NCBI GenBank assembly: GCA_003116975.1
Contig: BGKB01000032.1
Location: 310,001 to 374,000, forward strand
Source of the DNA: Aurantiochytrium sp. KH105
Lineage: Eukaryota; Sar; Bigyra; Thraustochytrida; Thraustochytriidae
DNA: 64,000 nucleotides
Direction: 5' to 3'
Program-made: the position numbers and the translations under genes
The notes under the pieces: model-generated
Told to the model about the DNA's origin: nothing
Seen by the model: the letters and a program-made list of their open reading frames with translations, nothing else
Databases searched by the model: none
Shown: in pieces, positions 9,316-19,980 of the stretch
Layout: every line of letters starts with the position of its first letter
Position numbering within the stretch: position 1 is the stretch's first letter

Positions 9316-11784
9316 ATGGTGATGAGAGCGCCCTCAAAACCGAGGAGCACAACTCGATCAAAAGCTTCGCGCCTCATGCGCCGGCCCAGCGCGGCACGCA
9401 TCCTGACCGATTTTAGCGAACCTGTCTACAAGGCGGGAGCAAGACTCTACGTAACAGACACCGAAGCCAGAACCACCACGCGTGTCTTTGTTCCCCTCGA
9501 ACTGAGACTCGAAAAGCTCCCCAGCGATGAATCTTTTCCTCTTGATGGACAAATTGCTAAAGGCACGCCCAAAAATCTGACGCGCTCGTTGTGCGTTATC
9601 GCGCAAGAGCCAAAGTCCCGCGCAAAGTCAAGACTCGTCTTGCACGTTGCGGACATTGATGCTTTCCGAAGCTTTTTGCAAGATACCAGCGATGAGGAAA
9701 ATGCAATGAGTAGCGACATTGAAGCAGTGCGAGACTGGCTGCAGGGTGTGCCAGGGGCTAGCATACCGTCGAATCATGTTATCTCTTCCGTGCTTGCTTG
9801 CATTCTCCACTGCACAAAGACAGAACATCGCTTCGAGCTCGTTTGCGATCCAGGCCGCATGGCAAAGCTCGAGCGTGTGCTGAGCGCGCGTCGACCGAGC
9901 AGCGCGCACATTCCTCGATCCGCGGGCGGATCGGCATCACATGCTCGCGAAATAAAGCTTGTCTCTGGCGCAAGACCGCCGCGCACAGATCTCAGCTTGG
10001 ATGAAGAGAGCGACGAGGCTACTGAGGCTGCAACGCGGGCTTTTCAAGCAAAGCAAAATATGAAAGAGCAAAATCAGCGCATGCGGGCAGGGAGCGCTTC
10101 AAATTCCGACCATCATCTCACGCAAGCAAGCATCACAGTCAAGTCCATTGCAAGCGAACTTCAGCGCCAACAAGATGGCATCGTTGCACAAAACATCGCA
10201 GCCACCGCCTTTCAGGCAGATGAGGTCAAGAAGCTCGACGAACTACGCTCGGGTCATAGCAAGCGTCGTGAAGAAAACCGCGCCTATCGCCAAAAAATGC
10301 AAGAGGCCGTCGCCGCTAACGAGCTGGCCATGAGGCTCGAAGCCAAAGCCCGCAGAGAAAAGGTACGTCATACAAGGGAGATGGCGCGCATGAAGTGGAG
10401 TTGCTTCCCCTTTGCCAATGGTGGGCGTTGGCAAAAAGGTACCGTAATTGGGCCCGGACCATTACCCATTCGCAAGCTTGCCCTCCTCAAACGCCCTTCG
10501 CTCTGCGATGAGGAGCAAGATAAAGAGGAAATCCATCTCTCCTCTCATCATCGCCATCGCCACCAGAGTGGGCCATCTCCAAGTCAACGGGACCGCGTTG
10601 CTGCTGCATTTGAGCTTTTGCGCAGGCTCGCAAAGACATATGACCCTCACTATTTGGACTTTGATCGCGCGTTTCTTCGTCTCGATCGCGCAAGTCGGGG
10701 CTTCTTGCGACCAGCCGATTTTCGTGTCATGATGCGGCCCCTCAGCCTTTCGGACGACGACCACATGCTTTTGTGGTCACACTTTGATCGCAATCAATCT
10801 GGATTTGTCGCAAAAGACGACCTCGTTTGGGGCTTTTACAACAAGCGCCAAGTCCTGCAGGAGGCTCAGCGTGTTGATGACTCGACACTTTTCCGTGCCG
10901 AGGTGCTTGATCACATCATACATGAGCAGAAAATCAATGGTGGTGCAAGTGTCGAGGGAGACAGAGCGACTGAAGGCAGCAAAAAGAAAGATTCATCCGA
11001 AAACAATAAGACTACCGTCATGGTACGTCTTGGAGGCGTGCGCGAATTGCACGATCTTCCAGGCGGATACAAGGTGTTCTGCATCGCATCGTGCTGCCAA
11101 ATTTGCAAGGATGACAATGAAGACACACTGATTATTTCAAGCGAGGCCCGCAGCGAAGTCGCTGTAGCAAAGTCAATGGGGAACAATCTTCACAGCATGC
11201 AGGTAAATTGGGATGATGATTCAGCCTCGATCGAGCTCCCTGGCGTGTCCACCAAACATATCGAGATGGAGCATCTGCTTCTTGAATTTCGCGCGACAGC
11301 CCCGGGTGCAACGTCCGATGTAAATTCCCTCTTCTTAGGAGAAATCTTCTTTCCTCTTACGCAGCTCGATTTGCGGACGGCAAGCGACTTAACCTGGCTC
11401 TCCTTGCGGCACGGGGCTCATCGCGGACAAGCTCAGGTACAGGTGCGCGTCGCAGGACTGGTGTCGGCCACGCGTCGCTCTCGTCCTGGGCCGAGACAGG
11501 TCAATGTGCGGACTGAACGTGCGACCCCCAATTTCCAGCCAGCTCGTGAGATACACCAAGTCTCGCCAAAGGAGCAGTATCCCGATCATGTCGATGAATT
11601 TCCTCGCGAGCGTGCCGCCGCGAAGTCTGTCTTACTCTCACTGCTCCAGGACACTTCGCGATCGCCTTTATCTTCGAAAACTCGGGGTCACACAGGCGAT
11701 ACAGAAGATGCATATCTCGATCGGCGCTATGAGCAAGAGCGACGCGAGGCCAAGTCACAACTTGATGCTTTGTTGAGATTGTGA
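9316..11784 (+). CDS. EF-hand and C2-like domain protein, unknown function
   Basis: 822 residues in one exon, starting at ATG 9316. The N-terminal 220 residues contain beta-rich segments (RLYVTDTEARTTTRVFVPLEL) without a named domain. Residues about 225-350 are a charged helix (QKMQEAVAANELAMRLEAKA). Residues 455-505 form a paired EF-hand: a degenerate first loop (LDRASRGFLRPADF) and a canonical second loop at 491-502 (DRNQSGFVAKDD), able to bind calcium. Residues about 565-720 are beta-rich and C2-like (VRLGGVRELHDLPGGYKVF; LLLEFRA; LFLGEIFFPL). Domain order suggests a calcium-responsive scaffold, possibly ciliary or membrane-associated; this is inference. It converges on MAK21 with a 193-bp gap. 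Confidence 0.7.
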   Translation: MVMRAPSKPRSTTRSKASRLMRRPSAARILTDFSEPVYKAGARLYVTDTEARTTTRVFVPLELRLEKLPSDESFPLDGQIAKGTPKNLTRSLCVIAQEPKSRAKSRLVLHVADIDAFRSFLQDTSDEENAMSSDIEAVRDWLQGVPGASIPSNHVISSVLACILHCTKTEHRFELVCDPGRMAKLERVLSARRPSSAHIPRSAGGSASHAREIKLVSGARPPRTDLSLDEESDEATEAATRAFQAKQNMKEQNQRMRAGSASNSDHHLTQASITVKSIASELQRQQDGIVAQNIAATAFQADEVKKLDELRSGHSKRREENRAYRQKMQEAVAANELAMRLEAKARREKVRHTREMARMKWSCFPFANGGRWQKGTVIGPGPLPIRKLALLKRPSLCDEEQDKEEIHLSSHHRHRHQSGPSPSQRDRVAAAFELLRRLAKTYDPHYLDFDRAFLRLDRASRGFLRPADFRVMMRPLSLSDDDHMLLWSHFDRNQSGFVAKDDLVWGFYNKRQVLQEAQRVDDSTLFRAEVLDHIIHEQKINGGASVEGDRATEGSKKKDSSENNKTTVMVRLGGVRELHDLPGGYKVFCIASCCQICKDDNEDTLIISSEARSEVAVAKSMGNNLHSMQVNWDDDSASIELPGVSTKHIEMEHLLLEFRATAPGATSDVNSLFLGEIFFPLTQLDLRTASDLTWLSLRHGAHRGQAQVQVRVAGLVSATRRSRPGPRQVNVRTERATPNFQPAREIHQVSPKEQYPDHVDEFPRERAAAKSVLLSLLQDTSRSPLSSKTRGHTGDTEDAYLDRRYEQERREAKSQLDALLRL

Positions 11785-11977
11785 GCGTCGACTTAAGGCG
11801 ATCGCCATTTATTTTCGGATTTTTGAGGTCGTACGGTCGATACGGACGGCGCATACTTTGATTGGCACGATGAGCAAGAGTGGTGCGAGGCAACTTCACA
11901 ACGACAAGGTCTTGACATGCAATTTACGAATTATTAAATTCATCCAGCTTAGTTTCTTCTCCTACTGTATCGTCAAT

Positions 11978-14900
11978 CTATCGACGACCACGACCACCGC
12001 GAGGCTTGCCACGACCGCGACCGCGACCGCGGCCGCCACTAGGACCTCCGCGGCCCATGGCGCGTCGTCTTGATTCAGCGAATGAGCTGGCCTCTTGTTT
12101 CTGGAGCCACTTCTTCTCCTTGGCAGAACCGTTATCGGTCTCAAGAAGCTGCGCAAATGCATCGGCATCTGCAAAGCTTGCTGCGGCCTTGTTTCGCTTA
12201 CTAGGCCTCTCGTTGTCGTCCTCGTCATCATCGTCCTCGTCTTCGTCGTCATCGTCCGAGCCAGCAAAAGCGAAAGACGAATCTCCTGCGTCCATAAGAT
12301 CATCGTCATCGTCATCATCGTCGTCGTCGTCGTCGTCACTCATCTCGCCGTCAAGAGCAGCATTTTCCATCTCCTCATCGTCATCGTCCGAGTCGGCATC
12401 GCCGAAGAGGGCGGCCTCAGAGGATAGCTTCGGCTTCGCCGCTGAGGTCTTCTCATCGTCTTCATCCTCGCTGTAGTCAAGATCCAGGTCCATGTCACCA
12501 TCAACGTCCGCCTTGCCAAATGTGTCTTGCATGAGTTTATCAGCAAGCTTATCCGCAAAAGCATCCATCTCCTCCTCATTGTCATCTTCTGGAACCCCAG
12601 AATCACCCTTGCCAGAGTTCATCTTCTCGTAGAGGTCACTGCGAAGATCACGGTTCTCGAGCTTGGCCTGGCGATGAAAGTACTGATGGAAGAAGCGATC
12701 CTCTTCGGGAATTTCCTCCTCCGACTTGAGCAGAAACTTGGCGGAATTCACGGAAGGTTGCGTTGCCTTGCGGCCCAGGCGAGCAATGCGGCCGTGCATG
12801 CCAAACGTGTGCTTCGTATCTTTCGATTTGAGGGTATCGATATCTCGCTGGCGCGGATTACGGTAGACAAAGCGATCAAGAAATGCAGTTCCGCTAAAAT
12901 CGCGCAGCGGATCGCCCTCGTACGCGAGGCAGCCTGGATCGCGGATCAAGTCCTGGGCAAACTTGCGGACGGACGGATGGTAGTGCCGCGAGAAAACTTG
13001 AATCTCCCAGAGGAGACACGTCTTGGAGCACCCAGCAAAACGAGGCTCGCGCTTGGCAATATCGTACTCGTCACCGCCGGAATCTTCGTCGACGGCGATA
13101 TGAGCTTTACCGTCTTGGTCTTGAGCGGACTTCTCCTTCTCCTCTTCGCTGCTCCCCTCTTCGTCGTCGTCGTCGCCGTCATTCACCACGAGCAGCTTGG
13201 GCGTCGGCGTCATTGCCGCGATCGACTCATCATCTTCGTCTTCATCCTCTTCGTCTTCATTTTCCGTGGTCTTAGGTTTCGCTCCGTCCCTTGCAGACGT
13301 ATCTGCTTCCACCTCCGCTTCTGGCTGGGCGTCTCCATTTGCGGACACATTTGCATCCACGCCAAAGATCATGTCGCGAAGCGCAGGTCGCTGCCGAGCA
13401 ATGGCTGATACGAGGACAAGAACGCCGGCGGCAAAAGGCGCTGAGGAATTCGCAGCCACCTGGAGCATTCGCTTGACGAAAGCGCGGATGCGAGGAAGCA
13501 CAACATCACTCTTGATGGCGCGAAACAAGACGTTGAGGAACATGGTCTGCTTGGAGGAGCTCCGCAACTCGTCCGAATACAGTTTGGCGTACAGCGTGCG
13601 GAAAAACCTGTCAGAGAGTGCGTTGCGGGCAAGCATGATTTGCAGAAGCAGCATGAGGGCCTGCGTTGCCGTTGCAAAGCTGCTCACGTGCACCATTTTG
13701 AAAAGAGTGTCGATCTGCTCCTCAAAGTCAGCGCCCTGGCTGTTGGCATAGGGAAAGGCGCGGTTGACACCAGTAAGAATGGCAGAGAGCAGACGAGACT
13801 TGATCTCTTCCACAGAGACCTCGAGTGTGGGGTCGGCGGCAGCATTCTGCTTGGCCTTATTCTTGGACTTGTGGTGGCTTTTGCCCTTGCGGCCGCGTTT
13901 CTTGCCCTTTTTCGCGGAAGTGACCACAATTTGGGCTGGTTCGTCCGTTTCGCCGAGTGTGTCCATGCCCATAGTGTGCTTGAAGAGGCGAATGTAGATG
14001 TTGATGAGTTTCTGTGCAAGCGCCTCGTCGTTGTTGCGTTGCAGAACAATTTGGTTCAAAAATACAGCGCCGTAGTAAATGCCACGCGCCGGTGTGCGAG
14101 GCCGAAAGAGAAATTGCTCGACCTCGGTGGCAACGACGGCACGCATGTTTGGATGCGCATCCAGAAGCTGGCCCAAGAGATAGACTACGTGAGAGGCCAG
14201 GCGCTTGGTGGAGTCGCCGAGTTTGTTCACGATGAGCATGAGCAGCATTTGCTCCTGCTCAGGCTTTTCGCGGAGGAGGCGACAGGCAGTCGTGACTGCC
14301 TTGCGCTTGGTGTGCTCGACTGTGTCAAATGACCACTGCTCGAGACTGCGAACGTACTGGAGAAACCTCGCCTTGATCTCGCCCTCGATCATCCAATACT
14401 CCAGGTGAGACGCGGTGACAGCCTTGCGGCCCTTGGCGCTCAGACTCTCAATGTTCTCATTGAATGAACGCAGCGGTCGGTCGGAGGGCAGCAGATTGTT
14501 GATGAATAAATCAGCGAGGGCGTCGATGGCGAGTTCTGCTTCCCGGCGACCTTTCGAGGAGGCCATGTTGATAAGTGATTGAAGCGTGTCGAGTTGCTCA
14601 GGCGGTGCCGACGAGACACTCAGGGCCATTGCGGCCACCTTATCAGAGACGGTACCAGAATGCATCACCTTGCGCATCCATTGGCTGTCGGGATCGTTTC
14701 GCCGCTGCGCAGCGAGTGCGGCCGCTCGTTTCTGGACCAGAGTTTCCGCACGCGTACGGAGTTCGCCAATGGCTTCGTATTTTTCCCGTTTGAGCTTTGC
14801 CCGGCTGCTGGCGTCCATGGCTTCGAGATCGGCTTCACGCTCGAGGTCAAGTGGCGCAAGTCGTTCCGCAGCATCTTCGAACCAAAGTGATCCAGGCTCG

Positions 14901-15385
14901 TCCTCAGGGCCACCATTCTGTTCTCCACCCTCTTCTCCTTCTTCGTCTTCGTCTTCGTCTTCGTCATCATCGTCATCGTCATCATCGCTAGAGACGGTGT
15001 GAGACGTGGACGTTTTGCCCAGCGGTTTTGGCTCATCATCGCTGCTTTCCTCATCCTTTTCTTCTTCGTCATCATCGTCGACATCGTCATCTTCGTCCTC
15101 GTCGTCGAGGTCTCCATATGCTTCTGCCATTCCATCGGGGACCTCGTCGTCATCGCTGGAGTCGCCCTCGTACTCGGGCTCTTGGTCCTTCTTGCCCGCG
15201 CGAGCCGCCCTGGCGGCTGCGGCCTTGGCTACGTTGTCAGCCGAGGCCGCCGGAAGCTCGAGATCCTTGAGCATGGCCTGAATGTCTGCGTGCAGATTGT
15301 CGTCGGCATCCGTGGCCTTGCTGCTGTTCTTCTTGGACATGGCGCCCTTGGCCTTGGCGCCCTTGGCGCCCTTGGACTTGGCCAT
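11978..15385 (-). CDS. MAK21: MAK21/NOC1 (CEBPZ) ribosome biogenesis factor, CBF domain
   Basis: 1,135 residues; ATG 15385 (MAKSKG) is taken because upstream in-frame codons are GTG. Order: a Lys/Ala-rich N-terminus; an acidic region (EDEDDDVDDDDEEE); alpha-helical repeats; the CBF/NOC signature TGVNRAFPYA near residue 540; the conserved segments QIMLARNALSDRFFRTLYAKLY and FSRHYHPSVRKFAQDLI; GTAFLDRFVYRNPRQRD; then long Asp/Glu tracts and an RG-rich C-terminus (RGRGRGRGKPRGG). In yeast, Noc1/Mak21 pairs with Noc2 to export early 60S pre-ribosomes; the human homologue is CEBPZ. Nucleolar location fits the acidic and RG tracts. Identification rests on the CBF core and the overall layout. Confidence 0.93.
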   Translation of the reverse strand: MAKSKGAKGAKAKGAMSKKNSSKATDADDNLHADIQAMLKDLELPAASADNVAKAAAARAARAGKKDQEPEYEGDSSDDDEVPDGMAEAYGDLDDEDEDDDVDDDDEEEKDEESSDDEPKPLGKTSTSHTVSSDDDDDDDDEDEDEDEEGEEGGEQNGGPEDEPGSLWFEDAAERLAPLDLEREADLEAMDASSRAKLKREKYEAIGELRTRAETLVQKRAAALAAQRRNDPDSQWMRKVMHSGTVSDKVAAMALSVSSAPPEQLDTLQSLINMASSKGRREAELAIDALADLFINNLLPSDRPLRSFNENIESLSAKGRKAVTASHLEYWMIEGEIKARFLQYVRSLEQWSFDTVEHTKRKAVTTACRLLREKPEQEQMLLMLIVNKLGDSTKRLASHVVYLLGQLLDAHPNMRAVVATEVEQFLFRPRTPARGIYYGAVFLNQIVLQRNNDEALAQKLINIYIRLFKHTMGMDTLGETDEPAQIVVTSAKKGKKRGRKGKSHHKSKNKAKQNAAADPTLEVSVEEIKSRLLSAILTGVNRAFPYANSQGADFEEQIDTLFKMVHVSSFATATQALMLLLQIMLARNALSDRFFRTLYAKLYSDELRSSSKQTMFLNVLFRAIKSDVVLPRIRAFVKRMLQVAANSSAPFAAGVLVLVSAIARQRPALRDMIFGVDANVSANGDAQPEAEVEADTSARDGAKPKTTENEDEEDEDEDDESIAAMTPTPKLLVVNDGDDDDEEGSSEEEKEKSAQDQDGKAHIAVDEDSGGDEYDIAKREPRFAGCSKTCLLWEIQVFSRHYHPSVRKFAQDLIRDPGCLAYEGDPLRDFSGTAFLDRFVYRNPRQRDIDTLKSKDTKHTFGMHGRIARLGRKATQPSVNSAKFLLKSEEEIPEEDRFFHQYFHRQAKLENRDLRSDLYEKMNSGKGDSGVPEDDNEEEMDAFADKLADKLMQDTFGKADVDGDMDLDLDYSEDEDDEKTSAAKPKLSSEAALFGDADSDDDDEEMENAALDGEMSDDDDDDDDDDDDDLMDAGDSSFAFAGSDDDDEDEDDDDEDDNERPSKRNKAAASFADADAFAQLLETDNGSAKEKKWLQKQEASSFAESRRRAMGRGGPSGGRGRGRGRGKPRGGRGRR

Positions 15386-16110
15386 GCTCACCACCACCTT
15401 GGTACGGAACTCCTCTTGCCCGCGCGAGATCGCGCCGCACGTACACGACGCCGCACGACGCCAGCACTGACGGCTGCAAGAGACTCGTCTTGCGCGCGTC
15501 GAGCGCTGCCCTCAAGCAGTTCTGTCTGGTCTTCTTCTGGTTCGCCGGTCGCGCGGGGGTCTGGCGCGGCGCCAACCAATCCCGGGCCTGCTACACTGGC
15601 ACTTTCGGAAACTGCGAAACCCTTTTTTTATTCTGGCCTTGAAAGGACGAGGCCTACTGGTATAGTATCGGAACGCGCGAGCCTCGACTGCCGGCCTCGT
15701 GTATAGCACGCAAGGTGATTGAAGAAAGAGACAAGTGGCCAAGAGCTTTGATGCTAACGAAGATTGAAGATGGCGCCATGATTCATTCAGGTGGCCAAAA
15801 CAATTGAAAAGGATTGCGCAAAGGCGAAGCCACCAGCAGTGGTCCGGATAGCCTCCTTTTCAGACGTCACAGGCAACAGAGAAGTGGGTAAGAAAACAAC
15901 AACGTGGCCTGCAAAGCTCCCTGCCAGTCTACAATCACAATATAGAAAAAGAGGCAGAGAAACATCAGTGGATGTGGAGGACGCATTTATGTATTTATCG
16001 GATTGGTTTTATTTTAGAAAAAGCGAAAGGTAGGTTCGCTTCAACTAATACAGGACCCATGCATCAGAAACTTTCGTCAGATGCGATATAATCCTTTTGC
16101 AAAAAAGCGA
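15386..16110. other. Intergenic region between MAK21 and MTHFR
   Basis: It holds the promoter of MAK21 (minus strand) and the 3' flank of MTHFR. GC content falls sharply from about 15600, consistent with non-coding DNA. An 80-codon + strand frame at 15791 has no recognisable feature. Confidence 0.4.
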
Positions 16111-17306
16111 TTACGCAGTGGCAGCGATCTTTTCGTCCTCCTCGCTCTTGAGCATGCCGAGGCCTTCGAGAACAGCGGTAACGACCTTATCGAGGTTGAG
16201 AGTGTAAAAGTGCAGGCCCTTGACACCACTATCGAGAAGCTTTTGGCACGTCTCAACACCGAACTTGACTGCAAAACGGGACACGGCGGCCTCGTCATCC
16301 TTGATCGCCTCGAGCTCCTCGTACATTTGCGGGGTGACGCGGGTCTTGCAAAAGGCGCACATGCGCTTGTAGCCGCCGTACGAGGTGATGCACATGATAC
16401 CCGGAATGACGGGGACGTTGATCTCGTACCGCTTGCAGGCCTCGACAAAATCAAGAAAGACCTGGACGTCATAGAACATTTGGGTGACGATCATTTGTGC
16501 ACCAGCGTCAACCTTTTGCTTGAGGTAGAGCATTTCCTCGTGAAAGTCGACGTCGCTGCAGACATGGACCGAACCGTCGTCCATGCGCACGGAGCGAGCC
16601 TGCTCGGTGGGTGAAAGAGACTGGCCAGCGATTACCTTCTTGATGCGCGTCGGGTGGCCCTCGGGGTAGCCGGCGACGGAGATACTAAAGAGGTCACCGG
16701 TCTTTTCGCGAATATAGCGCACGAGATCGAGAGCGCAGGAAAATCCAGTGTCGACCGCCTTGAAGTCCTCCTGACCGGCGGGCGGGTCGCCGCGCAGGGC
16801 CAATATGTTGCGGATGCCGGCCTTTTCAGACTCCTCGAGTGCAATGTCGATCTTCTCACGAGGCATGTTGGTGCACGTGAGATGCATGTTGGAAACAAGG
16901 CCGAAGCGGTCCTGCGCGGTGACGGCGAGCTCGAGCGTAAGGTCCGAGGTGCTGCCGCCAGCGCCCCAGGTGAAATCGGCATAGAGCGGTCCTGTTTAGA
17001 GAGAGAGAATACGAAGGAATGGAGAAAAAAAAGAGCAGGCAGCGCAAGCGAGTGAGTCTTGGCGTTCACTTCAAATGGGTCCTCGATCGTCTGACAAGAC
17101 GGATCAAAGGAATGTACGAACAAATGAACGAATGTATAGAACTTACCGAGCTCCTTCATTGACTCCAGACGCTTGTACAGGGTCGCCACGCCCTTTTCCG
17201 TCTTGGGCGGGTAGTACTCGAAGGCGATCCAGGGCTCATCGCCCTTGTCGGCGACCAGGTCCGAGATGAGCGGGGCGGGCGCCATCTTCTCCTCGCGCGT
17301 CGTCAT
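16111..17306 (-). CDS. Methylenetetrahydrofolate reductase, catalytic domain only (2 exons)
   Basis: Exon 1 is 17147-17306 and exon 2 is 16111-16991. The 155-bp intron has a GTAAGT donor and an AAACAG acceptor; joining them restores KELGPLYADFTWGAGGSTSDLT. The product is 346 residues. It reduces 5,10-methylene-THF to 5-methyl-THF for methionine synthesis, using FAD. Diagnostic segments are AFEYYPPKTEKG near residue 25, TCTNMPREKID, ILALRGDPP, FSISVAGYPEGHP, and IVTQMFYD plus PVIPGIMCI in the barrel. It ends after the TIM barrel, whereas plant, fungal and animal MTHFRs carry a further C-terminal domain of about 300 residues that mediates S-adenosylmethionine feedback in animals and fungi. The size is therefore that of bacterial MetF. 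Confidence 0.93.
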
Positions 17307-18349
17307 AAAAGCCTCCCGGCGTCGGGCTCCGACGCCCTCGCTCCCTTTCCACGTACCTCGCGCCGACGCGCGGTCGCAGCGGCCTCTGCCTCCTCTCCTC
17401 TCCGCCGCGCCCCCGCAGAAGAAGCAGCCGCGCGCGCGCCCCTCTCCCGCTCCGCTCCGCCCGCTCGCGCGCTGTTCCCGCTCGCGCCCGCGCTCTCGCT
17501 CCCGCTCTGCGTCTGCGGCTGCTCGGGCTCGGTGGCGTCGCGCGTCTGCCTTGGCGCCGCGTTCGCCGCTGTTCCGCGGGGGAGGTAGCAGGAGGCCTAG
17601 CCGCGGCCTAGCCCCCCCCTAGGCGCCCCGCGCCGCGCATCTCGGCCTGGGAAGCAGGCGGGGATCGCGCGATCGCGAGCACGGCGGTGACGAGCTCGGA
17701 GAAGATATCATATCATATGGCGCGCGGGGAGACAAGAGCTGCGATGCATGTGATGCGTGTGATGCATGAGATGTGTGTGTGATGCGTGTGTGTGATGCGT
17801 GTGGTGCTTGTGATGCACGTGATGCATGTGATGCATGTGATGCATGTGATGCATGTGAAGCATGTGGTGCATGTGAGCAGCCCGGGAAGGGGTCTTGGCG
17901 GGCGGGAATGGAGATGAAGGTCTGCCTTGACTCGGGGACGGAGGTGCGAAGCCCGCGGAGAGGGTCTGGAGGATGGATGGAAGGTCGGGGTGTGAGTTTT
18001 GACTTGATACGACGGTCCGTGGGGGCTCGAGGAAAAGGAGTCGAGAGGAAGCCTTCTGATCAAGAGAAGGGCGTGCTTGCTGGATCGCGCGAGTGCCGCC
18101 AAATCAGCATGTGTAAGAAACCTGGCTTGCGCAAAGGTTGAAGGGCGCACGCAGTTCACGTTTGATGGCAAGAAGATGATGATATTCACGGGCAGATGGT
18201 CGGCCTCCCAATGAAGCAGACCAAGGTCGTCAAGATGCAGGGTCAAGGATTACAAGAGCGAAAAAAGTGGAACGCAGATGCGTATGTGTGTGACCTGCTT
18301 GTAAACTAAACATCGTGAACATCGTGAACATCGCGCATCGCAATCGAGC
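17307..18349. other. Intergenic region: MTHFR promoter and TGT 3' flank
   Basis: The first 350 bp are extremely GC-rich with CGCTCCCGCTC tracts and are the likely MTHFR promoter. A 9-bp ATGCAT-type tandem repeat follows (annotated separately). The rest shows no conserved frame. Confidence 0.4.
17740..17875. repeat. Imperfect 9-bp tandem repeat (GTGATGCAT type)
   Basis: GTGATGCAT and one-base variants are repeated, most perfectly at 17817-17860. The central ATGCAT is palindromic. Opposite-strand frames read as repeated Ile-Thr-Cys, which is a by-product of the 9-bp period. Confidence 0.9.
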
Positions 18350-19980
18350 CTATAGCTCGCCGTTGAGAATGGCAGCGCGGATATCGGCCATGTTTCGGTT
18401 CATGCGGTACAGGTTATGCACGGTGAGCAAAACCGCAGCACTGGGCTCGTTGGCACGAATGAGATGGTGCAGATATGCCGACATGTAGTTGCGGCAGGTC
18501 GGGCAATCGCAGCCGCGAAGCAGTGGACCCTTGTCGAGCGCGTTAGAGGTCCGACGCATTTGACGTGGGGGCTCCCCCATTTCCTGCAAGGCACCGCCGT
18601 GTCGCGCAAGGCGCGTCGGATACGAGGAGTCAAATGTATCGGCGCCGAGAGGTACTGCACGCAAAACAGAGGACATGTCTCCGATGCCCAAAATGTGATT
18701 TGGCTTTTCTTGTGGAAGCTGCGGCAGAACAAACTGCAGCAAGTCAATGAGGTCGTCTCTTGTCTTGCCAAGGGACCCGCTGTGGTGGCAAGTTAAATGA
18801 ATTCGTGAGCATGTCAGTTGATGTTTGCGCAAAGTCAAGCCAAGTCTAGTCTGACCGGGCTACGATGACCAAGTCTCCCTTCACCTGCATAATCTGCAAG
18901 AGAGGAAGAGAGAGAGAGAGAGAAACCAAAAAACAAAAGAGGAGAAAAGAAAACGTACCCTACTGCGTGGCCATCAAAGTCCATGGCGGTAAGTGTGTCG
19001 ATGCTCCGTTGTCGCAGATCCCGATCGAGGCCGCCGTGAATAACGCTGTACATGGCCTGGCCTTGAGGATTTTCAAGGTGCCTCTTGAGACTGCGCGCCT
19101 CCCAACGGTGCGTCACCTCAAAAGCTTCGCGTACCTCGGCCTCAGAGGCCGAATACGGTAATAGGTAATCGAGAGGGATAATAATGTCGGCGCCGAGCGC
19201 CTTCTGGGCATCGACCGAGGACTCGGGCGTCAACGTCAATTTGGCGCCGTCCCGATACGAGCGAAAGGTGGCTCCTTCCTCGTCCACCTTGAGAAGAAGA
19301 CTCGGGCGAGACTTTTGGCCGGCACCCTTGAGACCGACATCCTTGTCGAGGTCCATGGCGCCAGCTTGCATGGAGAAGATCTGGAACCCCCCACTGTCGG
19401 CTTTGGCCAGGCGTTAGCATATCTTTCCCATCCTTGACCGTGCACATTCATTTACGAAGCGGTCGAAGTCTTTGTTCGTTGCTTTGTTCCGAGACAAAGA
19501 ACACTTACTAATGAGGACGCCCTTGCGGTTCATGAATTTGTGGAGACCGCCAAGCTCGCGGACCGTATCGGCACCCGGGTGCAGCATGAGATGGTACGTG
19601 TTGCAGAACATGAGTTCGCAGCCGAGATGGTCCGCGGTCCGCGTGTCCACAGCCTTGAGGCTCGCATTGGTGGCGACCGGGACGAACCCTGGCGTATGGA
19701 CGACACCGTTCGGCGTCTCAAGCACCCCGACGCGTGCCCTGTCGAAAAAAGCTTCCGTCAGTCCTCCATCATTTCATCGCATTTCTACGAACTCCTCACA
19801 GCCGAGTCCTGCGGCGTCTGCGCGACCTCATGTCACGGCGTGTGCGGCAGGCCAAGCCAGCCTCGTATGGCCGCGGCGCACGGCAAGAGACGAGACGAGA
19901 CGAGTCGCGACGCAGCCCCAGGCCCGAACCTACCTCGACAGCTTGCTCTGCTTGAGCACGCGGAAACGCAGCTTGGGCAT
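18350..19980 (-). CDS. tRNA-guanine (queuine) transglycosylase, 4 exons
   Basis: Exons: 19934-19980, 19509-19738, 18959-19400 and 18350-18779; introns of 195, 108 and 179 bp have GT-AG ends. Joined length is 1,149 bp, 382 residues. Each junction restores a family motif: KLSRARVGVLETPNG, VLITDSGGFQIF and HAVGGSLGKTRDDL. The enzyme exchanges G34 of His, Asp, Asn and Tyr tRNAs for queuine. The active-site DSGGFQ lies near residue 95, and the C-terminal zinc site is CDCPTC with a following His (YLHHL). The first exon is only 47 bp. The GGSLGK form and the length are closer to single-chain bacterial-type TGTs than to the animal catalytic subunit; an organellar or transferred origin is possible but untested. 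Confidence 0.92.

Noticed and set aside
15791-16033. 80-codon plus-strand frame
   Set aside because: No motif, AT-balanced non-coding context, and no neighbour or splice signals to support it.
18780-18958. Small extra TGT exon (I-M-Q-V-K-G-D-L-V reading) in the third intron
   Set aside because: Including it breaks the frame or introduces a stop; direct joining of 18959 to 18779 gives the family motif AVGGSLGKTRDDL without it.
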